64,000 nucleotides of DNA, taken from assembly GCA_031276865.1 (NCBI GenBank), contig JAISMF010000077.1, positions 18,350 to 82,349 on the forward strand. The letters are read 5' to 3'. This document shows positions 46,301-54,736 of this stretch, one piece after another; within the stretch, counting starts at the first letter, position 1, and each line of letters begins with the position of its first letter. This DNA comes from Deltaproteobacteria bacterium (GTDB lineage: Bacteria; Desulfobacterota; Desulfarculia; Adiutricales; Adiutricaceae). The position numbers and the translations under genes are program-made. Below the pieces are notes generated by a model, which ran no database searches, was not told the origin of the DNA, and saw only the letters and a program-made list of their open reading frames with translations.

Positions 46301-49300
46301 CCTCGCCCGCTCCCGCTTCGAACTCCTCGGAGCCTTGAAAAAGGCGCGGCTGAAGGAAACGGATCCGACGGATCCGCGGCCGCGGATCTTGCGGGCGCCG
46401 GAAAAGAAGCTTTTAGGGAAAACCGCCCTGATGTTTCCCGGGGCCGGAAACCACTACAAGGGCCTGGGCCGCGCCCTTTCCCTGGCCTTCCCCCAGGCGG
46501 TCTCCGAATTGGAAAACGCCTGCGCGCGGCCCAAGGCCCTTTTCCAGCCGGAGTTGTTCTGGGAGCCGGGGCACCAGAAACCCGGATTGCGGGAGGGGCT
46601 CATAGCCCAGTGCCTCTTCGGGGCGCTGTGCCAAAGGGTTTTACAAAGCCTGGGGGTCTTTCCGGACATGCTCCTCGGCTACTCCCTGGGGGAGAGCGCC
46701 TTAATCGTCTCCTCCGGGCTCTGGCCGGACATGGATTCGCTCCGGGACGATCTCTTCTCCTCGCCCTTGTTCGAAACGGACTTGGCGGGCCCCCTCCGCT
46801 CCGCCCGGGCGTATTGGAAATGGCCGGAAAACAAGCCCTTGAAATGGGCCGCGCGGACGATCCCCCGCGCCCTCGAGAAGATCGAAAAGGCGATGCGGAG
46901 GCTCAAACCCTCCAGCGCCCGCCGGGTGTGGCCGCTCATCGTGAACACCCCGGAGGAGTGCCTGGTGGGAGGAGAGGAGAAGGCCGTCCTCGAGCTTTCC
47001 GGGCTTTTGGACGTCCAGGGGGCGGCGTTGGACGAGCTCCCCGCGCTCCACTCCCCGGCCGCCTCGCCGGTCGCCGCGGCCTACCGGGCCTTCAACACCC
47101 GAAGGATCGGGAAGGTCGAAAACCTCGCCCTCTACTCCTCCTACTTTTTACGGCCGCTCGCGGCCGACTCCAAAGACGTCGCGGAGTCTTTAACCGCCCA
47201 GGCCTTGAACCGCTGCGATTTTCCGGCCTTGATCGAAAGGGCCTACCAGGACGGGGCGCGCTTTTTCATCGAGACCGGCCCGGGGGCCGGGCTCGCCCGG
47301 ATGGTGAAAAGCATCCTCAAGGGCAAACCCCACCTGGCCCAGTCCGTCGCCGCCACCCCGGCGGACGAGGGCTGGCCCGGTCTTTCCCGGCTCCTAGCCG
47401 AGCTCTGGCTCGCGGGCCGCCCCCTGGATCCCGAGGCCCTCCTCCCCCGGGCCGCGTCCCTCCCGCCGGAGGGGGTCCTCGTCACCATCAACCTCGCCCC
47501 CCCGAAGCTCGCCTGGCCCGCCCCGCCCGAAGGCGCCCCTCTTTCCCCCGCCGCTCCCTCCGCCCTCCGGGGGGGCGCCGTGGGCGCCCCCCCGGAGGAC
47601 TACCTCGCCTGGCTCGACCGCGAAAGCCAAAAAGCCCCGCCCCGGGGGGAAATCCCCGCGGGCCCTCCGGGGTCCGGCCCAATCCCCCCGCCAACCCCCG
47701 GGGCCGGGGTCTCCTGGGAGAAGGCTCCGATGGCGAAGGGAAGCGCCGCCCCCGGCCTTTTGGAGCGGCGCCCCGGGGACCCCCAGCGGCCCGACTGGGA
47801 AAAAAGCCTCACCCGCAGCGCCGGGTTGGAGGCGGTGGAGCGCCTGAACAAGTACCGCCACCGGGAAAGCCCCCTCACCCGGGACCCCCGGGGCGAAGGC
47901 CCCAAACCCGGGCCCGGGGACCCCGTAAAGGAGAGCCCGGAGGCCCCCCGCGGCCTGGGTCCGGAACAAGGATCCCCCGGGGGGGGCGGGACCCCTTCCG
48001 TCTTTAAAAGGGAGGGATTGAGGCGTCCGGACAAAGAGGGGTCGCCGCGGGAGTCCAGGGTTTTACGCACGGTGGAGATCCCCCCCAATCCCCGCCTTAA
48101 ATCCCGGCCGCTCGAAAAGCGCCCGAGCCGCCCCGGGGGGGACTCCTATCGGCCTCCGGCGGACGCCCGCGACTCGGGCGCCCTCCCCGGGGCCTTCCCG
48201 CCCCCCCCCGGGGCCTACGATCCCCCCCTCTTTTCCGGAAGAGGGGGGGGAACGCCGGAGGCTGCCCCCGGCGGCCCTCCGGCGGGAAAACCCCTCCCCC
48301 GGGAGGCCCCCGAGCGCCGCGCCCGCAAGGCGGCGGAGGGCGTCTTGGCGGAGGCCGCGCCCCCCCCCCGGGAGGGCGCCACCCCCCCCGTCCCTCCCGT
48401 TCGGGCCTCCGCCGCCGGGTTGGACGCGGATCCGCCCCTCCCGGCGGCCCGGGCCCAAAACCCCTCCTCGGGCATCCTCGATCTGGTCTCCGGCGTCAAG
48501 CGCCCCCTCGTGAAAAGCCTTCCGGTGACCCCGCCCCTCCCCCCCGGGGCGCCGACTTTGAATCGGGCGGAGCTGTTGGAGTTCGCGGGGGGCTCCCTTT
48601 TTCGGGTCTTCGGCGACGAGTTTAGGGAGGCGGATTCGCAACCGTCGCGGGTGCGGCTCCCCCTGGAGCCCCTCATGCTGGTCGATCGGGTTTTGGGGAT
48701 CGAGGGGGAAAAGAAGTCCATGAACCCGGGGCGCGTGGTGACCGAGCACGACATTCGGGAGGGCGCCTGGTATCTGGATCAGGGGCGCCTCACCCCGGGC
48801 TTGTCCATGGAATCCGGCCAGGCGGATCTTCTCTTGTCCTCGTATTTGGGCGTGGACTTCCAGACCAAGGGCGAATCCCTCTACCGCCTCCTGGACGCCG
48901 AGGTGACCTACCACCGCGGGCTTCCCCTTCCGGGGGAGACCGCCCGCTACGACATTCGCATCCTGAAGTTTTTCCGCCACGGCGACACCCACATGTTCCG
49001 CTTCGAGTTCGACGGCTCGATTTCCGGCAAACCCTTGATGAGCATGCGCCGGGGCTGCGCCGGGTTTTTCACCCCGGCCGAGCTCGCCCGGGGGAAAGGC
49101 CTCCCCGCCCCGATCCGGAAGGACGCCTCGCCGGGGGAGGTGAAAAAAGATCTGATCCCGCACCCCCGCCCGGTCGAGAGTTTAAGCGCCTCCGCCCTGG
49201 ACGCCTTGCGGGACGGAGACCTCGGGGTTTTAGGCGCCGCTTTTCCCAAGGCCTTCCCAAAGACGAGGCCCTGGACCCTTCCCGGGGGGCGCCTCGCCCT

Positions 49301-51101
49301 CGTGGAAAGGGTGAGCGAGCTGAAGCTCTCCGGCGGGCTTTACGGCTTGGGCTTTTTACGGGCGGAATCCCGGGTGGATCCCCGGGCCTGGTATCTAAGC
49401 TCCCATTTCAAAGACGACGAGGTGATGCCGGGAACCCTCATGTACGACGCTTCCCTGCAGGCCCTGCGCGTCCTTCTCTTCTCCCTCGGCTGGATCCCGG
49501 AAGAGGGCCGAAGCGCCCTTTTACCGGCGGTCGGATTCGCGACCGCCCTTAAATGCCGGGGCCAGGTGACGGCGGCCGTGAAAACCGTCTCCTACGAAAT
49601 CCACTTAAAGGAGCTCTCCTGGAAGAAGGCCCCGGCCTTTCCCCCCCGGGGGGAAAAGGCCGGGAAAGCCGAACCGTTCCCCTACGCGGCCGCGGACTGC
49701 GTCATGCGCGCCGACTCCCGCCCCATAGTCCTGGTGCGGAATCTGAACCTGATCTTCTCCGGCGCCGACCGGGAGCGCTTTAAGGAGCTCCGCGGGGTCT
49801 TGGGGAAAAGCCTCCCCGCGCCCGCGGCTTTAAAGGAGAACGGGGAAGAGCCCGCCGAAAAGCCGCGCGAGGCCCTGGAAGGCCCCCGAAAAACGGGCGC
49901 GGACGAGGCCCCGGGGAAAAAATCCCCGAACCGGAAAGCTCCGGCCCCCGACCCCAAGCCCTCCGCCGCCCGGCCCAAAGAACTAATCTACTCCCGCGCG
50001 GACATAGACGCCCTCATCCTCGGCCGACCCTCGGAGGTGCTGGGACCCCTCTTCCGCCGCTTCGACGACGGCTCCTTTATGGCGCGGCTCCCCCGGGCCC
50101 CCTACTCTTTTCTGGACCAGGCGCGGATCCTCAAGGGAAAGGTCGGCGACCCCGCTCCGGGCTCCAAGCTCGAGGCCCTCTTCACGCCGGATCCGACGAA
50201 GTGGCCCCTTACCGAGAGCCGCTCCAACGGCGGGACGCTCCCCTACGCCATCCTAAACGAAACGGCCCTCCAGCCCTGCGGCTTCCTCGCCACCTTCATG
50301 GGCTCGGCCCTGCCTTTCAAGGGGCCCATGCGTTTCCGGAACCTGGGCGGTCAGGCCCGGGTGACGGAGAAGATCGACTTGTTAAACCCCCTCCCCATCC
50401 GGACCCGGGTCACCTTCGCCAAGTCCGCGGTTTTAGGGGAGACCGTCATCCAGCACTACGCCTTCCAGGCGGAAATGGGCGGCAAAACGATTTTCGAGGG
50501 GGCGACCCACTTCGGCTTCATATCCCCGGAGAATCTGGAAAGGCAGGAGGGATTGAAAAACGCCGCCTCCGGCGTCCTGGCCGCCGCACTCCCCCCCGGA
50601 GCCGTCTTTCACCGCTATCCCGAGGGACCCGGCTGGCCCGGAAAGGAATGGCGCATGCTGGACGGCTACGCCTTCGCTTCCCCCGGAGGCGCCAAGGCGG
50701 GGACGCCCGCCGCCAAGAGCGGCGGAGCCGTCTACGGCTCCGCCAAAGTGAACCCCGAGGCCTGGTTTTTTCACGCCCACTTCCCCTTCGATCCGGTGTG
50801 GCCCGGATCCCTCGGGCTGGAATCCTTCTTCCAGCTGGCCAAAGTCGCGGCCGCCACGCGCTTTTTTCCGGATCTTCCTTTAAAGGAGAGGGAGAAATCC
50901 TTTTACGGCCCGGTTGTCGGAAGCGTCCATAAATGGCTCTACCGGGGCCAAATCCTCCCCGAAGCCGGCGAGTGCCTCCTGGGAATCACCGTAACCGGCG
51001 AAAACCGCCGGGAAAAATCCTTAAGCTTCCAGGGGATCCTCCATGTCGACGGACTCCCCATTTACCGCGTGGAAAACTTCTCGGTGCGCCTTGACCCTTA
51101 A
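43368..51101 (+). CDS. pfaC: PfaC-like megasynthase: KS-CLF-AT-DH-DH
   Basis: Second large subunit, 2577 residues in one frame. An active ketosynthase (about 10-460) has Cys192 in VDAACASSV, then ECHGTGTVAGD and GSVKGNLGH. Residues about 590-900 form a chain-length-factor-like second KS lacking the cysteine (GPAFTLTDERDGG). An acyltransferase (about 1020-1370) has FPGAGNHYKG and active Ser1106 in LLGYSLGESA. A 330-residue Pro/Gly/Arg-rich linker leads to two FabA-like dehydratase didomains (four hot-dog units, about 1730-2577), with catalytic histidines in SHFKDDEVMPG and AHFPFDPVWPG. This resembles the myxobacterial Pfa3 layout without its final acyltransferase. The intact acyltransferase here could load the carriers of the partner protein, whose own appears dead. 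The start ATGA overlaps the upstream stop. Confidence 0.92.
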   Translation: MRKARDPLKTAAVVGLGVRLAGADDPKTFWENIVNGRTFFREAEFSDFGADPPRFFGAGKVLPDKALSLKGAWRREGASPLPPSLISADEIQSLDDSLLYLLAAGLDARPNLAGHDPEKMGVMAGHILLPTRAMSEATVALYGKELTRLWDWNPFPPPDLKSDPFRAAGRSAALLGAALGFRGPLFTVDAACASSVYAIDLALRRLLDGSLSLVLAGGAAKADPLFTQLGFSQLQALSPEGVSRPFDSRASGLAVGTGAVVLALKRLDRALWDEDDIVCLVTGAGLSNDLGANPLSPDGEGQERAMERCFQNAARAFPEGRVEGFLGLVECHGTGTVAGDRTEIAALKSFLQKGRYKLQDPVAGSVKGNLGHLLSAAGAVSALKAALALKHKILPPQAGFETEAPGLNLSHAPALRILKEALPWPDPPDNQPRLALVNAFGFGGVNAQLLLEEYRKEDFREPLKELKSGPAPARGPLAPLDAGAAAPSVSSAASGAAPSAPSAPSASSAASGKLKKRKNQEALKKNQAPAENDLSGPKGVSAPASAADHPPSAWENASPSAWENDSLGVSPHDSPPAGGGSPGELSMTLFAARTVLAPWPSYESLARYWLTPEEPPMASGRRMGSLKATGFFFEELSLDASNLKLPPLELKEALPQQTLALKVMIHVLRAAGLAPGKFPEGVDPSRVGVFLGLKTDPRAADYALRWLGPERALESLERQNPLGRDEREAFKEKLLENSPPPLTRARVLGALGSLAASRIARWLRVGGPAFTLTDERDGGVRALKEAARFLSAGELDLCLVGVVDTFGDPRTQVFSPRSVWVEGAAGMLIGTPKMAERLTPLADLLLTGQDFQAGPLSGLFQINRSGFYLRHHLRPLGRGKGLRYYLRDQGDPPREFSGPGYVLTECASRAPRALAVPPEPSRPDIWFFLRAEDEGDLVKKLDLLDELAEAAKEPGDFKSLPLKYRARAGAGGKPALAILARSRFELLGALKKARLKETDPTDPRPRILRAPEKKLLGKTALMFPGAGNHYKGLGRALSLAFPQAVSELENACARPKALFQPELFWEPGHQKPGLREGLIAQCLFGALCQRVLQSLGVFPDMLLGYSLGESALIVSSGLWPDMDSLRDDLFSSPLFETDLAGPLRSARAYWKWPENKPLKWAARTIPRALEKIEKAMRRLKPSSARRVWPLIVNTPEECLVGGEEKAVLELSGLLDVQGAALDELPALHSPAASPVAAAYRAFNTRRIGKVENLALYSSYFLRPLAADSKDVAESLTAQALNRCDFPALIERAYQDGARFFIETGPGAGLARMVKSILKGKPHLAQSVAATPADEGWPGLSRLLAELWLAGRPLDPEALLPRAASLPPEGVLVTINLAPPKLAWPAPPEGAPLSPAAPSALRGGAVGAPPEDYLAWLDRESQKAPPRGEIPAGPPGSGPIPPPTPGAGVSWEKAPMAKGSAAPGLLERRPGDPQRPDWEKSLTRSAGLEAVERLNKYRHRESPLTRDPRGEGPKPGPGDPVKESPEAPRGLGPEQGSPGGGGTPSVFKREGLRRPDKEGSPRESRVLRTVEIPPNPRLKSRPLEKRPSRPGGDSYRPPADARDSGALPGAFPPPPGAYDPPLFSGRGGGTPEAAPGGPPAGKPLPREAPERRARKAAEGVLAEAAPPPREGATPPVPPVRASAAGLDADPPLPAARAQNPSSGILDLVSGVKRPLVKSLPVTPPLPPGAPTLNRAELLEFAGGSLFRVFGDEFREADSQPSRVRLPLEPLMLVDRVLGIEGEKKSMNPGRVVTEHDIREGAWYLDQGRLTPGLSMESGQADLLLSSYLGVDFQTKGESLYRLLDAEVTYHRGLPLPGETARYDIRILKFFRHGDTHMFRFEFDGSISGKPLMSMRRGCAGFFTPAELARGKGLPAPIRKDASPGEVKKDLIPHPRPVESLSASALDALRDGDLGVLGAAFPKAFPKTRPWTLPGGRLALVERVSELKLSGGLYGLGFLRAESRVDPRAWYLSSHFKDDEVMPGTLMYDASLQALRVLLFSLGWIPEEGRSALLPAVGFATALKCRGQVTAAVKTVSYEIHLKELSWKKAPAFPPRGEKAGKAEPFPYAAADCVMRADSRPIVLVRNLNLIFSGADRERFKELRGVLGKSLPAPAALKENGEEPAEKPREALEGPRKTGADEAPGKKSPNRKAPAPDPKPSAARPKELIYSRADIDALILGRPSEVLGPLFRRFDDGSFMARLPRAPYSFLDQARILKGKVGDPAPGSKLEALFTPDPTKWPLTESRSNGGTLPYAILNETALQPCGFLATFMGSALPFKGPMRFRNLGGQARVTEKIDLLNPLPIRTRVTFAKSAVLGETVIQHYAFQAEMGGKTIFEGATHFGFISPENLERQEGLKNAASGVLAAALPPGAVFHRYPEGPGWPGKEWRMLDGYAFASPGGAKAGTPAAKSGGAVYGSAKVNPEAWFFHAHFPFDPVWPGSLGLESFFQLAKVAAATRFFPDLPLKEREKSFYGPVVGSVHKWLYRGQILPEAGECLLGITVTGENRREKSLSFQGILHVDGLPIYRVENFSVRLDP

Positions 51102-52524
51102 AGACCTGGAAAATCCCATCGTTTTGGCCCTCGAGCTTTTAGACTTTCTGGCGTACGCGGACGAATTGTCCCTCCGCTCCATCGCGCCCCCGCTTCCGCC
51201 TAAAATCGACCCCCCGCCCGAGGCCTTTTTTTCGCCGGACGCGCCCCCGGAAGGCTCGGCGCCGTCTCCCCTGGCCCCGGGGTCCTCTCCCTTGGCCGCC
51301 AATTCGCGGACGCCCCCCTCCGAAGGCCCCCAAACGGGCGCCCCCGGGGGCCGGGAAAACCTGTTAGGCGAGGGCGCTTCCTTCGGGCGGAAGGCCTTGC
51401 GCTTCGATCCGGGAAAGGTCGTCCTTAAAACTCGGGATCCGGACCCTCCGGCGGCGCCCCCGGCGCCGGAAAAGGACCCAAGCGCCGTGAAAGATCCCTT
51501 TACGCCCCCGGACGCGGACCTTTCCGCTGGAGGTTCGACGCCCGCCCGAAAAGACCGGGAGCCTCAAGAACCTGAGCCTCAAAAGCCGGAGCCTCAAGAG
51601 CCAAAGCCCCAAGAACCGGAGCCTCAAGAGCCGGAGTCCCAAGAGCCAAAGCCCCAAGAACCAAAGCCTCAAGAGCCGGAGTCCGCCTTCCCGGGCTGGG
51701 CGGCTCCGGAAGACGGCCTCGCGTATTACGGAACGCCGGACCAAGGTCCGGGTAGGGCGGACTTCGCGGGGGAGAACGAAAAGCCCGGCCGGGCTCCCTC
51801 CGGCGAAGTTCCGGACGGGGAGAAGACCCCCCCCCCGAGCGGGTCCGCCCCGGAAAACCCGGCCGCGGCTTTAAGGGAGCCGGACTTCTCGGGCCAAGGC
51901 TCCGCCCCGCCGGAAGAATCCCGCCGGCCGGCGGCCGCCCTCCCCGCCCTCTGGATCAACAGCTCCAAAAATCTGTCCGAACTTAAAGCGGGCGTCGACG
52001 GCTGCGCCCTGTGCCCCCTGGGCCGGGGGGCGCCGCGGCGCTTTTTCGGCCGGGGGCCCCTAAGCCCGCGGATCCTCCTCGCGACCGGCGTCGTCGAAAA
52101 GGAGACGGCGCGGGAAGGCGACTTCCTCAAGCCGGAGGAATGGGAGCTTCTGCGCTCCATCATCGTCAAAGGCCTGAAGCTCTCCCTAGAAGAGGTCTAC
52201 GTCACCCCGGTGGTGAAGTGCCCCGGGGAGATCGAGGACTTCGTCCCCCCTCGAAGCCTGGCCGTCTGCCGCAACGTGACCCTCAAAGAGATAAAACTAG
52301 CCAACCCCCGGGCGGTTGTGAGCTTCGGGGCCGAGGCCGCCCAGTGCCTTTCCCGGGAGAACGCGGTTTTGGGGACCTTGAGACGAAAGAAGGATCTGGT
52401 AGTGGAATCCGGAGAGACCCTGGTTCCCTTCCAGGCCACCGTGGGCCTGGAGAACATGCTGGAGTTTCCCCTCCTGAAAAAAGACGCCTGGGAGGACCTT
52501 AAAAGGCTCCTCAAGCGCCTTTAG
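51091..52524 (+). CDS. Degenerate family-4 uracil-DNA-glycosylase-like protein
   Basis: The C-terminal 170 residues resemble family-4 uracil-DNA glycosylases. The four FeS cysteines are present (CALCP and VVKCPG...AVC), as is AVVSFGAEAAQCL. However, the catalytic motif expected as GEAPGxxED reads ATGVVEKETAREG, and the HPxYLL motif reads QATVGLENM, so glycosylase activity is doubtful. The N-terminal half is a disordered Pro/Glu region including tandem EPQEPKPQ repeats. The frame overlaps pfaC. I prefer a start at the TTG at 51091 (LTLKDLENPIVLALELLDF), with the track ATG at 51043 an alternative that overlaps by 59 bases. Coupling to pfaC suggests co-expression with the lipid synthase. A structural or regulatory FeS role is possible. 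Confidence 0.75.
   Translation: MTLKDLENPIVLALELLDFLAYADELSLRSIAPPLPPKIDPPPEAFFSPDAPPEGSAPSPLAPGSSPLAANSRTPPSEGPQTGAPGGRENLLGEGASFGRKALRFDPGKVVLKTRDPDPPAAPPAPEKDPSAVKDPFTPPDADLSAGGSTPARKDREPQEPEPQKPEPQEPKPQEPEPQEPESQEPKPQEPKPQEPESAFPGWAAPEDGLAYYGTPDQGPGRADFAGENEKPGRAPSGEVPDGEKTPPPSGSAPENPAAALREPDFSGQGSAPPEESRRPAAALPALWINSSKNLSELKAGVDGCALCPLGRGAPRRFFGRGPLSPRILLATGVVEKETAREGDFLKPEEWELLRSIIVKGLKLSLEEVYVTPVVKCPGEIEDFVPPRSLAVCRNVTLKEIKLANPRAVVSFGAEAAQCLSRENAVLGTLRRKKDLVVESGETLVPFQATVGLENMLEFPLLKKDAWEDLKRLLKRL
51556..51690 (+). repeat. Coding repeat EPQEPKPQ in the UDG-like gene
   Basis: Tandem 12-base units (CCTCAAGAGCCG, CCCCAAGAACC) encode Pro-Gln-Glu/Lys-Pro repeats. As in the Rpn-like gene, the unit length keeps the frame if copies are gained or lost. 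Confidence 0.75.
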
Positions 52525-52879
52525 CCCGGGATCCCCCCCCCTTTTGGAAAGTTTCACGCGCCCCCAAAAATCCCGGGGAGCGTAAAGGCCCGCCCGAAGC
52601 CAAGGGGGGAATTTTACCGCCCCCAAAGGCTCGTTTCCCGAAACGCTTGTTTCCGGATCCCCCGCTAGCCGATAACGGATATTGGATATTTTTCCAATTT
52701 TCGAAAAAACCCGCCCCGAATCCCCTTCGCCCCGAACTCCCCTCGCGGACCCCGCGCTCCCTTTCGAAGCGCTTCGACGTCCACGCGCCGAGGCTCGCGT
52801 CCCGCTCTCATTTCAGCGTGAAAAAGGCCAAAAGAGGCGGCGGACGCCCCTCGTTTTAGACGCGCGCCCCTTTCGAAAA

Positions 52880-52929
52880 ACCTCCGCCCCCCGCCCGCCT
52901 GAAGGCGGGGAGGGCGGAGCGTTTTTTTT
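52880..52929 (+). terminator. Terminator closing the pfa locus
   Basis: A GC-rich stem (CTCCGCCC...CCGCC TGAA GGCGGGGAGGGCGGAG) followed by about eight T. It lies about 360 bases beyond the UDG-like gene. Confidence 0.75.
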
Positions 52930-53229
52930 GGCTCGCATAGTCCCCCAAAAAGGCCCTGGCGCCCCCTCCCGCTTGGCGTTCAAAGATCTTGATCCGAAAA
53001 GCGCCTCCGGACCAACCGATCGAAGGCTTTAGAGGGCTTTAATAAGGGCATTAATGAGGGCTTTAAAAAACCCGCCGCGCTTAGGGGCGGCGTTCGCCGA
53101 CATGACGTTTTCCGGTCCGCCGGGCCCCGCGTTTTTCCGTCAAACACACCAAAACGCGGGAAAAATCGCCGCCGAAAAAACACATCCGCGTGTTTTTTTT
53201 AGGAAGATGATTTTCGTTCCGAAAAAATT

Positions 53230-53258
53230 TTGACAAATCATTCCCCGTCCGATAAGAT
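53230..53258 (+). promoter_or_regulatory. Sigma-70 type promoter for the ferredoxin gene
   Basis: TTGACA, a 17-base spacer and TAAGAT, oriented toward and about 115 bases ahead of the ferredoxin ATG. Confidence 0.65.
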
Positions 53259-53374
53259 CCCCTTTCAAACACCGCCTCGGGGCGCGCCGGCGCCTATTCG
53301 GCGCCGCGGAGCCTTGACGCCCGCGGGCGACCCTTTCGGCGCGAAAAACCAGCTTGTCACATAGGAGTCTCTTC

Positions 53375-53683
53375 ATGATTAAGTCCAAATACCACGTATT
53401 GATTTGCTCGGGCGGAAAACTTAGGGGCGACAAAAAAGGCATGTGCCACACCAGGGACGCTGAAAAGCTCGTGAAAAAACTGGTGGAGGAGCTCGAGGAC
53501 AGGGATCTAAGTTCCGAGATCATCGTCAACACCACGAGCTGTTACGGCATCTGCGACAAGGGTCCCGTCATGGTCGTGTATCCCGACGGCGTCTGGTACG
53601 GAAATCTCGACGCGGAAAAAATTCAAACCATCGTAGACGAGCATCTCGAAAACGGCAAGGTCGTGGAAGATCTTAAAATCTGA
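53375..53683 (+). CDS. [2Fe-2S] thioredoxin-like ferredoxin
   Basis: A 102-residue electron carrier of the thioredoxin-fold [2Fe-2S] type, related to the C-terminal half of NuoE/HydC subunits. The cluster ligands appear as C-x12-C (CSGGKLRGDKKGMC) and C-x3-C (CYGIC), with PVMVVYPDGVWYGNL following as expected. I start at the ATG at 53375, which has TAGGAG eight bases upstream; the track start is a TTG seven codons earlier. It is monocistronic with its own promoter. Possible partners are hydrogenases or NADH-linked reductases encoded elsewhere. Confidence 0.9.
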   Translation: MIKSKYHVLICSGGKLRGDKKGMCHTRDAEKLVKKLVEELEDRDLSSEIIVNTTSCYGICDKGPVMVVYPDGVWYGNLDAEKIQTIVDEHLENGKVVEDLKI

Positions 53684-53720
53684 AAGCCCCCTCCTTCTCC
53701 CCGAATTTTCGCGGATCCGT

Positions 53721-53809
53721 TTTACTCCGGCGGATAAACGCTGGAAACGCCCAAAAACGAGATCGGGTGTTCCGAGCGCGGTTATTCTATCTTTCCTCCG
53801 CCGGAATAT
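53721..53809. repeat. Inverted-repeat element, family 1, copy H
   Basis: The ends TTTACTCCGGCGGATAAACGCTGGAAAC and GTTATTCTATCTTTCCTCCGCCGGAATAT are diverged family 1 termini at the right spacing. It lies 37 bases after the ferredoxin stop. Confidence 0.55.
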
Positions 53810-54479
53810 CTTTTCCTCCCTGTCGACGACCTTTCACCCCCAAATTTTATTTTCCTCCGCTTTTTTCCCGCCCCGGAAAAAAATCTTGGCGGCGAGAGCG
53901 ATTGTCGCGCGCTTACGCGGACGAGACCTCTTTTCCATCCTCTCTTAAAACCCTAAAAATCCCCCCAAACACCCAATTCAGGCCTCCATTCCCCTCCGGC
54001 GATAAACGAAGGGGGCGAAGGGCGCCATTTTAATGATAAGACGCCCGTCCCGTTTTGAACGCCATCCGCGTTCGCCTATGGCTTCCGCTTACAAAAGCGA
54101 AGCGAAAAACAGCACCGGGATCGATTCCGCCTTTCTCGTCTTCCCGCTATGGCCGACGATATTATTTTTCCGCCCCCCCCCGCGGGGACCGCTTTCGCGT
54201 TTTCCATTTCCTCTCCGGCATGGCATTTTTTAAAACGATCCTCTTTGAAAAAATGTTTTTTTTCTATCCGCGCTAAAACTTAGACGGGGGAGGGAAAAAG
54301 CGTTTTCAACGCCTCCGAAAAATTTATCCGCCCGCCAAAAAAAATCCGGCGCCACCCCTTTTCTACCCGTTCGCGGTCAAACGCGCCGGATGACGACAGT
54401 TGTTTTTTAGTTCCGGCCGCGAAAGGCCCCAAGGCGACGGGAAAAGGCCTCGAACCCGCGGACGCTTTCCATGATTCAC

Positions 54480-54528
54480 GGTTGACGGTTGACGGTTGAC
54501 GGTTGACGGTTGTCGATAGACGGTTGTC
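54480..54528 (+). repeat. Heptanucleotide tandem repeat GGTTGAC
   Basis: Four perfect copies of GGTTGAC followed by three diverged ones (GGTTGTC, GATAGAC, GGTTGTC). A short simple repeat in a non-coding spacer. Confidence 0.85.
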
Positions 54529-54590
54529 GGGCGTGCATGAACTTCCGTTTTTTTCCACAATCTCCCTCGCTTGGAATCCGCGAAAATCCG

Positions 54591-54736
54591 TGAACAACTG
54601 TTGTTCTTCCGCCTTTTAAAAATTAAAAAAAACGCCGCGCCTCAAGCCTCGTGAACAACAGTTGTTCTTCCGCCTTTAGTTTTTTAAAAAATTCAAAATC
54701 CCGCACCGCGTCAAGACCCTTGAACAACAGTTGTTC
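54591..54736. repeat. Three spaced copies of palindrome TGAACAACwGTTGTTC
   Basis: The 16-base dyad occurs at 54591, 54652 and 54721. The first two are followed by TTCCGCCTTT, and the later two preceded by CAAG-type sequence, so the units are 61-69-base tandem repeats. The motif is operator-like or iteron-like. No gene that it obviously controls is adjacent. Confidence 0.75.

Larger units (their letters stand above)
52525..53374. other. Spacer after the lipid locus
   Basis: No gene is supported. It contains the terminator of the pfa locus (about 52880-52929) and the promoter of the ferredoxin gene (53230-53258). Confidence 0.55.

Noticed and set aside
46610-48007. 465-aa ORF in another frame of pfaC
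   Set aside because: The composition is almost entirely Arg/Pro/Gly/Ala, as expected from a shifted reading of GC-rich coding DNA.
48063-49163. Large antisense ORF (366 aa) inside pfaC
   Set aside because: It lies opposite the proline-rich linker and dehydratase domain of pfaC, and the translation shows no family features.
54480-54528. GGTTGAC array considered as a CRISPR-like array
   Set aside because: The unit is only 7 bases and has no spacers, so it is a simple tandem repeat. No CRISPR repeats or cas genes are visible in the window.
54591-54736. Palindromes considered as LexA/SOS boxes
   Set aside because: GAAC-N7-GTTC spacing does not match the CTGT-N8-ACAG or GAAC-N4-GTTC forms, and no SOS gene is adjacent.
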